This document shows positions 22,034 through 29,109 of a DNA stretch of 64,000 nt, piece by piece. Location of the stretch: the NCBI GenBank assembly GCA_946803585.1, contig CAMPEQ010000008.1, positions 267,786-331,785 on the forward strand. Direction: 5' to 3'. A program made the position numbers and the translations under genes. Each line of letters begins with the position of its first letter. Position 1 is the first letter of the stretch. A model generated the notes under the pieces. The model was not told the DNA's origin. It did no database searches and saw only the letters and a list, made by a program, of their open reading frames with translations. This DNA is from an uncultured Actinomycetes bacterium (GTDB lineage Bacteria > Actinomycetota > Actinomycetes > S36-B12 > UBA10799).

Positions 22034-22504
22034 TTACCAGCGGTAGTGAGCGAATGCCTTGTTGGCTTCGGCCATCTTGTGGGTGTCTTCACGCTTCTTG
22101 ACGCTCGCACCGAGGCCGTTGCTGGCATCGAGGATCTCGTTCATGAGGCGCTCGGTCATCGTCTTCTCGCGGCGGGCGCGGGAGTATCCGATCAACCAGC
22201 GAAGCGCGAGGGTGTTGGCGCGCTGCGGCTTGACCTCAACGGGTACCTGGTAAGTGGCGCCACCAACGCGGCGGCTGCGAACCTCGAGCGTTGGCTTGAC
22301 ATTGTCAAGTGCGCGCTTGAGGGTCGAGACGGGATCGACACCAGTCTTCTCGCGGCATCCTTCAAGGGCGCCGTAGACGATGGATTCGGCCGTGGACTTC
22401 TTGCCGTCGAGCAGCACCTTGTTGACCAACTGGCTGACCAGTGGGGAGCTGTAGACGGGGTCTACGACGACGGGCCGCTTCGGGGCGGGACCTTTACGTG
22501 GCAT
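22034..22504 (-). CDS. rpsG: 30S ribosomal protein S7
   Basis: S7 nucleates assembly of the 30S head and, in E. coli, autoregulates the str operon. The 156-residue protein begins [20 protein letters not shown]. It has the signature [20 protein letters not shown] and ends [12 protein letters not shown]. It lies 10 nt after rpsL. Confidence 0.98.
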   Translation of the reverse strand: MPRKGPAPKRPVVVDPVYSSPLVSQLVNKVLLDGKKSTAESIVYGALEGCREKTGVDPVSTLKRALDNVKPTLEVRSRRVGGATYQVPVEVKPQRANTLALRWLIGYSRARREKTMTERLMNEILDASNGLGASVKKREDTHKMAEANKAFAHYRW

Positions 22505-22514
22505 TTGCTGCTAC

Positions 22515-22889
22515 CTACCCTTTTTCCTTCTTGGCGCCGTAGCGGCTGCGAGCCTGCTTACGGTTCTTCACACCTTGGGTGTCGAGCGCACCGCGCACGA
22601 CCTTGTACCGAACACCGGGCAAGTCCTTCACACGACCGCCACGAACGAGCACGATGGAGTGCTCCTGGAGGTTGTGGCCAACGCCTGGGATGTAGGCCGT
22701 GACCTCAATACCGCTGGACAGGCGAACACGCGCAACCTTGCGAAGCGCAGAGTTTGGCTTCTTAGGCGTCGTTGTGTAGACGCGAGTACAAACCCCGCGA
22801 CGTTGGGGGCTGCCTTTGAGCGCGGGGGTCTTGTTCTTCGAGACCTTGTCCTGTCGGCCCTTGCGGACCAACTGCTGAATGGTGGGCAC
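22515..22889 (-). CDS. rpsL: 30S ribosomal protein S12
   Basis: S12 sits at the decoding centre and governs accuracy. The 124-residue protein keeps both lysines whose mutation gives streptomycin resistance (in [12 protein letters not shown] and in [12 protein letters not shown]), so no resistance allele is seen. The start is GTG at 22889. It is the first gene of the str operon. It lies next to the nitrate island instead of near rpoC. Confidence 0.97.
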   Translation of the reverse strand: MPTIQQLVRKGRQDKVSKNKTPALKGSPQRRGVCTRVYTTTPKKPNSALRKVARVRLSSGIEVTAYIPGVGHNLQEHSIVLVRGGRVKDLPGVRYKVVRGALDTQGVKNRKQARSRYGAKKEKG

Positions 22890-23292
22890 CGAGTCTCCGT
22901 TACATACGTTGGCTGTTGGATAGCTTGCTTGCTGTCGCTCTTACTGTCTTTCCCGTTTTTCGTGTCCTTACTCCCCCAACTTTCTCCGACCCCCGCGTTC
23001 GGGCGTGTCGCACTTGTTGGCAGACATACACCAACCAGCCGAAACGGCCACTGAAACGTGGATCGGATCGCTACCCCCCACCGGACGTCCGCCGTATGAG
23101 TCCGTCGCGATAACTCGAACGAGTTAGGCGCCAGATCCGACACGTTGTTGTGCGGCACATTCCGTAATGTGATGGAGCGAGTGCTTGGGGATGCCAGGCA
23201 CAGTCGATAAGGCTACCCGACGCGCATCTGTCCGGTCAAAGGCGGCCGGCATGATGCCCGTCACTTATCTCAACCCGACCGCCCAAAGCGGA
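22890..23292. other. Non-coding region upstream of rpsL (str operon promoter region)
   Basis: These 403 bases hold no supported gene. They must contain the promoter of the rpsL-rpsG-fusA-tuf operon (minus strand) and the 3' flank of the DUF4190-type gene. I could not identify unambiguous -35 and -10 boxes. A 16-bp palindrome at 23111-23126 is listed separately. Confidence 0.5.
23111..23126. promoter_or_regulatory. 16-bp palindrome upstream of the str operon
   Basis: The sequence TAACTCG-AA-CGAGTTA is a perfect 7-bp inverted repeat with a 2-nt centre, about 220 nt upstream of rpsL. It does not fit the LexA consensus. It may be an operator or a small cruciform; no regulator can be assigned. 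Confidence 0.3.
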
Positions 23293-23859
23293 CTAACCAG
23301 GTATCCCCGATGGTGTCGTGAACGGTGTTGGGAAGGTCGTGTTGTAGGTGTTCGGGGTGTCAAACTCCCCTGCGGCGATCAGGATCCCGAAGATCACAAC
23401 GTAGAACAGGATGAAGATCACGAAGAAGGCGATGTTGATCCAGGCGATCACCTTGGCAGCTGTGACGAAACCGGTGCCGGTTTGCCAACCTCCGCTTTGT
23501 TCGATCTCCTTCTTGCCTTTACTGGCAAATACCAGCGCGACGATGGCCGCAATGACAGGGCATACCACCCACGAGACGATGGAGAGAACGAACGCGACGA
23601 TCGCATTCGAGTTCGTTTGTGGCATCGCCGCTGGTGCACTTGCCCCGTAGCCGGGCGTTTGCGGGAACTGGTTGGCCGGTGGCTGATTGATCGGCGCACC
23701 GTAGGGCTGGCTGAATCCGCTGGGTTGTGGGGCGGCAGGGGGTTGCACCGGTGGCTGGTAGGGCGGTAACGGTGGGGGCGCGGGTGCAGGCATCGGTGGT
23801 TGCCCACTGACCGGATCAATCGGCTGCTGTGGATCCTGTGGTGGTTGTTGATCGGACAC
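23293..23859 (-). CDS. DUF4190-type membrane protein with Pro-rich N-terminus
   Basis: No enzymatic function is recognised. The first ~85 residues are rich in Pro, Gln and Ala (PPMPAPAPPPLPPYQPP). Two hydrophobic segments follow (AIVAFVLSIVSWVVCPVIAA, then AWINIAFFVIFILFYVVIFG) around a charged linker FASKGKKEIEQSG. This layout is common in actinobacterial DUF4190 proteins. The start is GTG at 23859 (product MSDQQPPQDPQQP) with GGAGGA just upstream; longer readings add unlikely sequence. The gene marks the left edge of the island and has no obvious partner. Confidence 0.8.
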   Translation of the reverse strand: MSDQQPPQDPQQPIDPVSGQPPMPAPAPPPLPPYQPPVQPPAAPQPSGFSQPYGAPINQPPANQFPQTPGYGASAPAAMPQTNSNAIVAFVLSIVSWVVCPVIAAIVALVFASKGKKEIEQSGGWQTGTGFVTAAKVIAWINIAFFVIFILFYVVIFGILIAAGEFDTPNTYNTTFPTPFTTPSGIPG

Positions 23860-23944
23860 GGCTCCTCCAAGCGTCGATGACCTAATCGAACTCTTCCACT
23901 GCCGGACATATCGGGTCAAACGCAGACCTGGTGCGGTGACCCAT

Positions 23945-25147
23945 CTAGGACGTCAGCAGCACCCGCACGAGGTCTCCCTGCTCAATCGAGGATGTGCCTG
24001 GCTCAACCTCAATGAGGCAGTTCGTATCGCGCAACGTCGTGAGGCGATGGGAGCCGTGCACGCCAGGAGTCGCAACCTCATTCGCCGCAAGATCAACCCA
24101 GGCTGGCAGATACCGTGTGCGATCGACACTTCTTCGCACGCTGACCGCAGAACGCACCGTCACAAGGCTTCGCTCAGGATTCGGATACCCCAGCATCTTG
24201 CGCAGTGCTGGCACGACGAAGAGCTCAAACGAGACGGCAGAACTAACCGGGTTTCCCGGTAGCGCGATCACCGGCGTCGAGTCGAGGTGTCCCCGGCCCT
24301 GCGGCTTACCTGGCTGGACCGCAACGTGCACGAACTCCATCTGCCCGACCTGGGTGAATACGTCCTTGACCACCTCGTATGCCCCCGCACTGACTCCACC
24401 CATCGTGATAACCAAATCGCAGTCCTTAGCTGTGGCCCTAAGCCACGAAACCGCATCGCCAACGCTGTCCGACAGCGTCGCGACCGCCGTCGGCTCAAGT
24501 CCCAGGTTGCGCAGCAGGGCAGCCATTAAGTGGCTATTAGAATCGAATATCTGGCCCTGGCCCAGAATGCCTCCGCCCGCGACGAGCTCACCACCGGTTG
24601 CCGCGACGGCGACCCGCGGCCGCCGTCGCACCGGCAATGACTGCAATCCGACCGAGGCAGCCAGTCCGATCAGACCCGGACCAATGACGGTCCCAGCGGC
24701 CAGTAGCGGACTACCAGCCGAGAAGTCCTCCCCCTCACACCTAATCGCCTCACCCGGATCAACCGACCTATCGATCCGCACCCTGGACGTACCGCCGTCT
24801 GTCCACTCAACCCGAACCACTGCGTCAGCGCCAGCGGGGATAGGTGCACCGGTCATGATTCTGTGCGCGGTCCCAGCAATCAGTTCCCGATCCCCTGCGG
24901 CACCGGCCGGGATATCGGCGGCAACCTCTAGCACGGCTGGTAGCTCACCTAGATCCGCTGACCTGACCGCGTATCCATCCATCGCCGAATTCGCAAAGGC
25001 TGGTGAACTCATGGGAGCCGCGATGTCGGCGGCTAGGACTAGGCCGAGCGCATCGTCAATTGGGACATCCGTGATGGGCATCGGCGCCACCGCGTCGATG
25101 ATTGACTGGCGGTACTGAGCAACGGAGAGCATGTCGTCGGCGATCAC
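23945..25147 (-). CDS. moeA: Molybdopterin molybdenumtransferase MoeA
   Basis: MoeA inserts molybdate into adenylylated molybdopterin, releasing AMP and completing Mo-cofactor. The 400-residue protein has the N-terminal region (SSPAFANSAMDGYAVRSADL near residue 47). The central MoCF domain has the motif VITMGGVSAGAYEVV, with GNPVSSAVSFELFVVPAL after it, and a C-terminal barrel domain follows. The start may be GTG at 25147 or ATG at 25132. It is divergent from the mobA-like gene; the 58-nt gap between them must hold both promoters. Confidence 0.95.
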   Translation of the reverse strand: MIADDMLSVAQYRQSIIDAVAPMPITDVPIDDALGLVLAADIAAPMSSPAFANSAMDGYAVRSADLGELPAVLEVAADIPAGAAGDRELIAGTAHRIMTGAPIPAGADAVVRVEWTDGGTSRVRIDRSVDPGEAIRCEGEDFSAGSPLLAAGTVIGPGLIGLAASVGLQSLPVRRRPRVAVAATGGELVAGGGILGQGQIFDSNSHLMAALLRNLGLEPTAVATLSDSVGDAVSWLRATAKDCDLVITMGGVSAGAYEVVKDVFTQVGQMEFVHVAVQPGKPQGRGHLDSTPVIALPGNPVSSAVSFELFVVPALRKMLGYPNPERSLVTVRSAVSVRRSVDRTRYLPAWVDLAANEVATPGVHGSHRLTTLRDTNCLIEVEPGTSSIEQGDLVRVLLTS

Positions 25148-25165
25148 GCCCCCATCATGGCCAGT

Positions 25166-25175
25166 ACCTACCTAG
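25166..25175. promoter_or_regulatory. ACCTACCTAG motif in the moeA/mobA promoter gap
   Basis: This 10-mer also forms the left and centre part of the 20-bp palindrome between moaC and modA2. It lies 28 nt upstream of the candidate -10 of the mobA-like gene; at modA2 the same 10-mer lies 26 nt upstream of the -10. Here the flanks are not palindromic, so the match could be chance. Confidence 0.35.
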
Positions 25176-25193
25176 CCGAATGCACGCCGGGCA

Positions 25194-25199
25194 TAGATT
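25194..25199 (+). promoter_or_regulatory. Candidate -10 box for a leaderless mobA-like mRNA
   Basis: TAGATT ends 6 nt before the GTG start at 25206 and fits TANNNT. No Shine-Dalgarno precedes the GTG. Transcription would begin at or next to the start codon, a common arrangement in actinobacteria. Confidence 0.4.
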
Positions 25200-25205
25200 G
25201 GCGGT

Positions 25206-25850
25206 GTGTCCAAGGCCGATTCAAGCGATCTCCCCACCACTGCAGCCCGTGGCGAACTGACCTTCGATGCGATCCTGCTAGCGGGTGGCGGGTCTGCCCG
25301 CATGGCAGGTCGCAACAAGCTGGAGCTGCTCGTTGGTGGGGTACCACTACTCGAGCGGGCGCTTACGGCGGCGACTGACGCCCGTCATGTCGTGTTGATG
25401 GGCGACCAAATAGCCAGGTGGGCCGACTACCACTGGATCGCCGAAGAGCCCCGAGGTTCAGGGCCGGCCTACTGCGTGGCCTACGGCGTACGAGAACTAG
25501 AACTCCTGTCCCGAACATCTTCCGATGACCTCAGTCCCATCGTCCTGATCGCTGGGGACATGCCCTTTGCTGCTTCCGCGATCCCACGATTACTCACGGC
25601 GCTACCCCGCCACGATGCCGCCGTCCTCACCGACGATTCAGGCAGGGAGCAGTACCTACTCGCGGCTTGGAACCGCACATCATTGCTCGCACAAGCACGA
25701 GATATTGCGCCTCATTCCGCGGTCCGATCCCTCTATGAAAATGCGTCAATCGTGCGAGTCGGCGCCAAGTCGGGAGAGGCGATGGACTGCGACACACCCA
25801 CTGCCCTCACTCGGGCACGGGAGTTTGCCACTCAGCAATCTGCGCCTTGA
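25206..25850 (+). CDS. MobA-like molybdenum cofactor nucleotidyltransferase
   Basis: The 214-residue protein is a GT-A fold nucleotidyltransferase of the MobA/MocA group. It has the NTP-binding motif LAGGGSARMAGRNKLEL at residues 25-41 and the metal-binding segment IAGDMPFAA near residue 119. In this family it attaches GMP (or CMP) to Mo-molybdopterin. NarG needs the bis-MGD cofactor, so a guanylyltransferase role is the best guess. The start is GTG and the mRNA may be leaderless. Its last 44 nt overlap the convergent DUF6457 gene, and in some actinobacteria these two domains are fused. Confidence 0.85.
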   Translation: MSKADSSDLPTTAARGELTFDAILLAGGGSARMAGRNKLELLVGGVPLLERALTAATDARHVVLMGDQIARWADYHWIAEEPRGSGPAYCVAYGVRELELLSRTSSDDLSPIVLIAGDMPFAASAIPRLLTALPRHDAAVLTDDSGREQYLLAAWNRTSLLAQARDIAPHSAVRSLYENASIVRVGAKSGEAMDCDTPTALTRAREFATQQSAP

Positions 25851-26046
25851 CCGTGGCGATCGCCTTCGCCTCGGTCATCCCCGCTCCAACTGCCAAACCG
25901 ATGAGGTGCAGGGTCAACGGCGCAGCCGGTCGATCAATGTTGTGGGCGACGTCACGGGTGATGTCCAGGAGTTCGCCCACCGCAACCGCATCGTCCACGC
26001 CCAAAGACTGCGCAACGGTGCCGAGCCACTCGTGCATTGTGTCCAT
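25807..26046 (-). CDS. DUF6457-type small protein linked to Mo cofactor
   Basis: This 79-residue protein resembles the DUF6457 family as I recall it (HEWLGTVAQSLGVDD at the start; ITRDVAHNIDRPAAPLTLHL in the middle). That family is often fused to or next to MobA or MoaE in actinobacteria. No biochemical function is established. It follows narI by 42 nt on the same strand, so it probably ends the nar operon. Its 3' end overlaps the 3' end of the mobA-like gene by 44 nt, which may give antisense coupling. Confidence 0.8.
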   Translation of the reverse strand: MDTMHEWLGTVAQSLGVDDAVAVGELLDITRDVAHNIDRPAAPLTLHLIGLAVGAGMTEAKAIATVKAQIAEWQTPVPE

Positions 26047-26088
26047 CTCGACTCCTTTGATCTGTTCGCCAGCTCCGGCTAGCCCAAC

Positions 26089-26841
26089 CTACCGTCGGGT
26101 ACCTGAGAGTCCAGGCTTCTCCCAACCTGGACGTGGATCGCGGTTGCCCGCTTGCGGCTGATCATCCCTTGACCGGTACACAATGTAGGGCCGCCAGAGG
26201 TACCCAACGGGTGCACTCAAGACGTGAACCAGGCGGGTGTACGGCCAGATCCCGATCAGCAGGAAAGCCGATAAGGCGTGCACCTTAAACAGCACTGGAG
26301 CGACAACAATGTCTTGGACCTGGGGATTGAGGTAGAAGATCGACCGGAACCACTCGGCAACTGTGAGCCGGTAGTCGTACCCGCCACCGAGGATCTGCCA
26401 GTAGAACGTTGTGACGAGCCCCAGCACGATCACCGTTCCCAGCACGACGTACATAAGTTTGTCGGTGCGCGTTGTCGCCCGGAACACCGAAGGTGTGGAC
26501 CTGCGACGGTAGATGAGGCCGATGAGGCCGATCACCATGACAACCCCAGCGATACTGCCAAGCACGGCGGAGGCTACGTGGTACTGAGATTCACTAATGC
26601 CGACTGCTTCGGTCCAGCTCTCCGGGATCACTAGGCCGACGAAGTGTCCAGCCAGCACCCCGAGGAGTCCAAAGTGAAACATCGGACTTGACCAACGCAG
26701 CAGCCTGGACTCGTACCACTGGCTCGATCGAGTAGTCCAACCAAACTTGTCGTACTTGTAGCGCCAAATATGCCCGACGACAAACGACGTCAAGCAGATG
26801 TACGGGAACACAATGAAGAGGAAGTTATTCAGGCTGTTCAT
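26089..26841 (-). CDS. narI: Respiratory nitrate reductase gamma subunit NarI
   Basis: NarI is the membrane cytochrome b that takes electrons from quinol and anchors NarGH on the cytoplasmic face. The 250-residue protein has five hydrophobic segments. The four haem-ligand histidines sit at H56, H66, H188 and H206, almost the E. coli numbering. It overlaps narJ by 4 nt. Confidence 0.97.
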   Translation of the reverse strand: MNSLNNFLFIVFPYICLTSFVVGHIWRYKYDKFGWTTRSSQWYESRLLRWSSPMFHFGLLGVLAGHFVGLVIPESWTEAVGISESQYHVASAVLGSIAGVVMVIGLIGLIYRRRSTPSVFRATTRTDKLMYVVLGTVIVLGLVTTFYWQILGGGYDYRLTVAEWFRSIFYLNPQVQDIVVAPVLFKVHALSAFLLIGIWPYTRLVHVLSAPVGYLWRPYIVYRSRDDQPQAGNRDPRPGWEKPGLSGTRR

Positions 26842-27482
26842 AGCCGTGCTCCTGTCGAGATATCGGTCAACATGAATGGTTCAAGGCCGACTGATTCGGT
26901 GGGTGGTCCTTGTGCGACCAACAGCCTCGCCGCCGCCTTCTGCGCCGAGGTAAGGGCTGGCAGAGTCGCCAAGACAGCCTCGATGACGTGCTGTTGCGGC
27001 GCCTGCACTTTGGCTAGCGCTGCTTGTAAGACCTCGAGTCCTTCGCGATGCTCATCAATCAACGCCTCGGTGGCCTTAGCCGCATCGCCGCCATGAGCGC
27101 TGAACTCCAGTAGTAGCGGCAGGAAGTCCGGCAGCTCACCGTCATCGACGGTGAACCCCTGCTGAAGATAGGTCTCTTTAAACCGCAGCAGCGCCATCCC
27201 CCGTCGCCGGGTGTCACCGTTGAGGTAATAGCTTAGGTACAGGCAGCAACGTCGCTTGAGGTCGAAAGTTGCGACGTACTTTGCTTGTAGCTCTAGTAGC
27301 GTCATTCCGTCTACGGCAGCGAAGTACTTGTTCAGTGGGTTGGCAACCCGGGCCGGGAGTCGTTCGACGCCGGCTCGAATCGTCGGCAGCTCCGCCATCA
27401 GTTGCTCATCGGGATAGGCCAGCAGTCGCGACGAGATGATGTCGGCGAGTTGCCGTAGGTCTGGAGCTAGGTCGGTGCTCAT
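26838..27482 (-). CDS. narJ: Nitrate reductase assembly chaperone NarJ
   Basis: NarJ binds apo-NarG and allows Mo-cofactor insertion and membrane attachment; it is not part of the final enzyme. The 214-residue all-helical protein has the family core KYVATFDLKRRCCLYLSYYL near residue 64 and the segment LPDFLPLLLEFSA. It overlaps narH and narI by 4 nt each, implying coupled translation. Confidence 0.95.
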   Translation of the reverse strand: MSTDLAPDLRQLADIISSRLLAYPDEQLMAELPTIRAGVERLPARVANPLNKYFAAVDGMTLLELQAKYVATFDLKRRCCLYLSYYLNGDTRRRGMALLRFKETYLQQGFTVDDGELPDFLPLLLEFSAHGGDAAKATEALIDEHREGLEVLQAALAKVQAPQQHVIEAVLATLPALTSAQKAAARLLVAQGPPTESVGLEPFMLTDISTGARL

Positions 27483-29047
27483 TGTTTGTAGTCCAAATCC
27501 TTGTAGTCCTGCGCTTCAAGCCGCTGCTTGGTCAAGTTAAAGCTCTCGATAGTCACCGGAACCGGCTGGTTCTCACCCACCGGGTTGTCGGAGTTCGTGC
27601 TATCGAAGTCCACCGAGCAGCCGGGCATCTCCTCCAACAACGCGTTAGCTACCTCGCTGTGCGCGGTTGGGATGACGTAGCGATCCTCGTACTTGGCGAT
27701 TGCTAGTAGGTGGTACATCGCTTCTAGATCATCGATCGTCATTCCAGCTGCGGCCGCTATCTCGGGATCGGCTGGCTCACCAAGATTCTTGGTGCGCATA
27801 TGGGCCCGCATTGCTGCCAACTTTTGCAGCACATCATTGACGGGTTCGACGTCGCCAGCAGTGAAGAGCTCGGCTAGGTACTCGATCGGAATCCGCATAG
27901 CGTCAATCGCGCCAAACAGGTTGCCAATGTCCTCACCATCGTGACCGGTCTCGGTCAGTGCATCCACGACCGGCGATAGCGGCGGGATGTACCAAACCAT
28001 CGGCATCGTGCGGTACTCCGGATGTAGCGGCAGAGCTACGTTGTACTTACACGCCAAGTCGTACACCGGCGAGTTGCCGGCTGCTTCTAACCAGTCCTCC
28101 GGGATACCGTCCCGGCGAGCTGCGGCCAGCACCTCTGGATCGCGCGGATCAAGTAGTAGCGACTTCTGGGCCGCCATTAGTTGATGCTCATCCTCGACCG
28201 TTGCCGCCTCAGCGACGCGGTCAGCGTCGTAGAGAAACAGGCCCAGGTAACGCAGGCGACCCACACACGTCTCCGAGCAAACCGTGGGCTGTCCTGCTTC
28301 TAGCCGCGGGTAGCACATCGTGCACTTCTCGGCCTTACCCGTTTTGTGGTTGAAGTAGATCTTCTTGTAGGGGCAACCCGACACACACATCCGCCAGCCG
28401 CGGCAGCTGTCTTGGTCGACTAGAACGATGCCGTCCTCTTCCCGCTTGTAGATCGCCCCTGACGGGCACGACGCCACACATGAGGGGTTCAGGCAGTGTT
28501 CGCAGATCCGTGGCAGGTAGAACATGAAGGCCTGCTCGAACTCGAACTTGACCTTGTCCCCGAGCTTCTTGACGATCGGATCCTTGTGCCCGTGCTCTGG
28601 TGCGCCACCGAGGTCGTCGTCCCAGTTAGCCGACCAGGTCACCTTCATGTCCTTGTCGGTGATGAGTGACTTGGGTCGAGCGACCGGGAAGTCATCCCCC
28701 GCTGGGGCGTTAATCAGCACGTCGTAGTCATACGTCCACGGCTCGTAGTAGTCCTCGATTCCGGGCAATCGAGGATTGCTGAAGATTGTCGAGAGTTTGT
28801 GGAGCCGCGAGCCACCCTTGAGGCGCAGGCGGCCTTTGCGATCGAGCTTCCAGCCACCCTTCCACTTCTCTTGATCCTCATAGCCGCGGGGGTAGCCCTG
28901 GCCGGGTCGCGTTTCAACATTGTTGAACCAGACGTACTCGACACCGCTGCGGTTAGTCCAGGCTTGTTTACAGGTAACGGAACAGGTGTGACACCCGATG
29001 CACTTGTCCAGGTTCATCACCATGCCCATTTGGGCCATAACTCTCAT
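27479..29047 (-). CDS. narH: Respiratory nitrate reductase beta subunit NarH
   Basis: NarH carries four Fe-S clusters between NarI haems and NarG. The 522-residue protein has the first Cys set at C16, C19, C22 and C26 (CIGCHTCSVTC), then CEHCLNPSCVASCPSGA, then DSCRGWRMCVSGCPYKK. The Trp in CRGW replaces a Cys and marks the [3Fe-4S] cluster. A further set follows (KCTMCYPRLEAGQPTVCSE). The start at 29047 has AGGTGG 7 nt upstream. A 62-nt gap separates it from narG. Confidence 0.97.
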   Translation of the reverse strand: MRVMAQMGMVMNLDKCIGCHTCSVTCKQAWTNRSGVEYVWFNNVETRPGQGYPRGYEDQEKWKGGWKLDRKGRLRLKGGSRLHKLSTIFSNPRLPGIEDYYEPWTYDYDVLINAPAGDDFPVARPKSLITDKDMKVTWSANWDDDLGGAPEHGHKDPIVKKLGDKVKFEFEQAFMFYLPRICEHCLNPSCVASCPSGAIYKREEDGIVLVDQDSCRGWRMCVSGCPYKKIYFNHKTGKAEKCTMCYPRLEAGQPTVCSETCVGRLRYLGLFLYDADRVAEAATVEDEHQLMAAQKSLLLDPRDPEVLAAARRDGIPEDWLEAAGNSPVYDLACKYNVALPLHPEYRTMPMVWYIPPLSPVVDALTETGHDGEDIGNLFGAIDAMRIPIEYLAELFTAGDVEPVNDVLQKLAAMRAHMRTKNLGEPADPEIAAAAGMTIDDLEAMYHLLAIAKYEDRYVIPTAHSEVANALLEEMPGCSVDFDSTNSDNPVGENQPVPVTIESFNLTKQRLEAQDYKDLDYKQ

Positions 29048-29109
29048 TTGCTAACCACCTTGTGTGAGCAGTATTGGTTTTGGTCGCACCTAATGCGCGG
29101 GTTCGACAT

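Noticed and set aside
21059-22702. Long 547-codon open frame on the plus strand across fusA, rpsG and rpsL
   Set aside because: It is the exact antisense of three highly conserved genes. It has no family resemblance, and its length follows from the biased codon use of the real genes.
23101-23130. CGAAC in the rpsL upstream palindrome as a second LexA box
   Set aside because: The arms are TAACTCG/CGAGTTA with a 2-nt centre. The required GAAC-N4-GTTC is not present.
23994-25118. 374-codon open frame on the plus strand opposite moeA
   Set aside because: The minus-strand frame is a clear MoeA with conserved motifs; the antisense product is low-complexity and unrecognisable.
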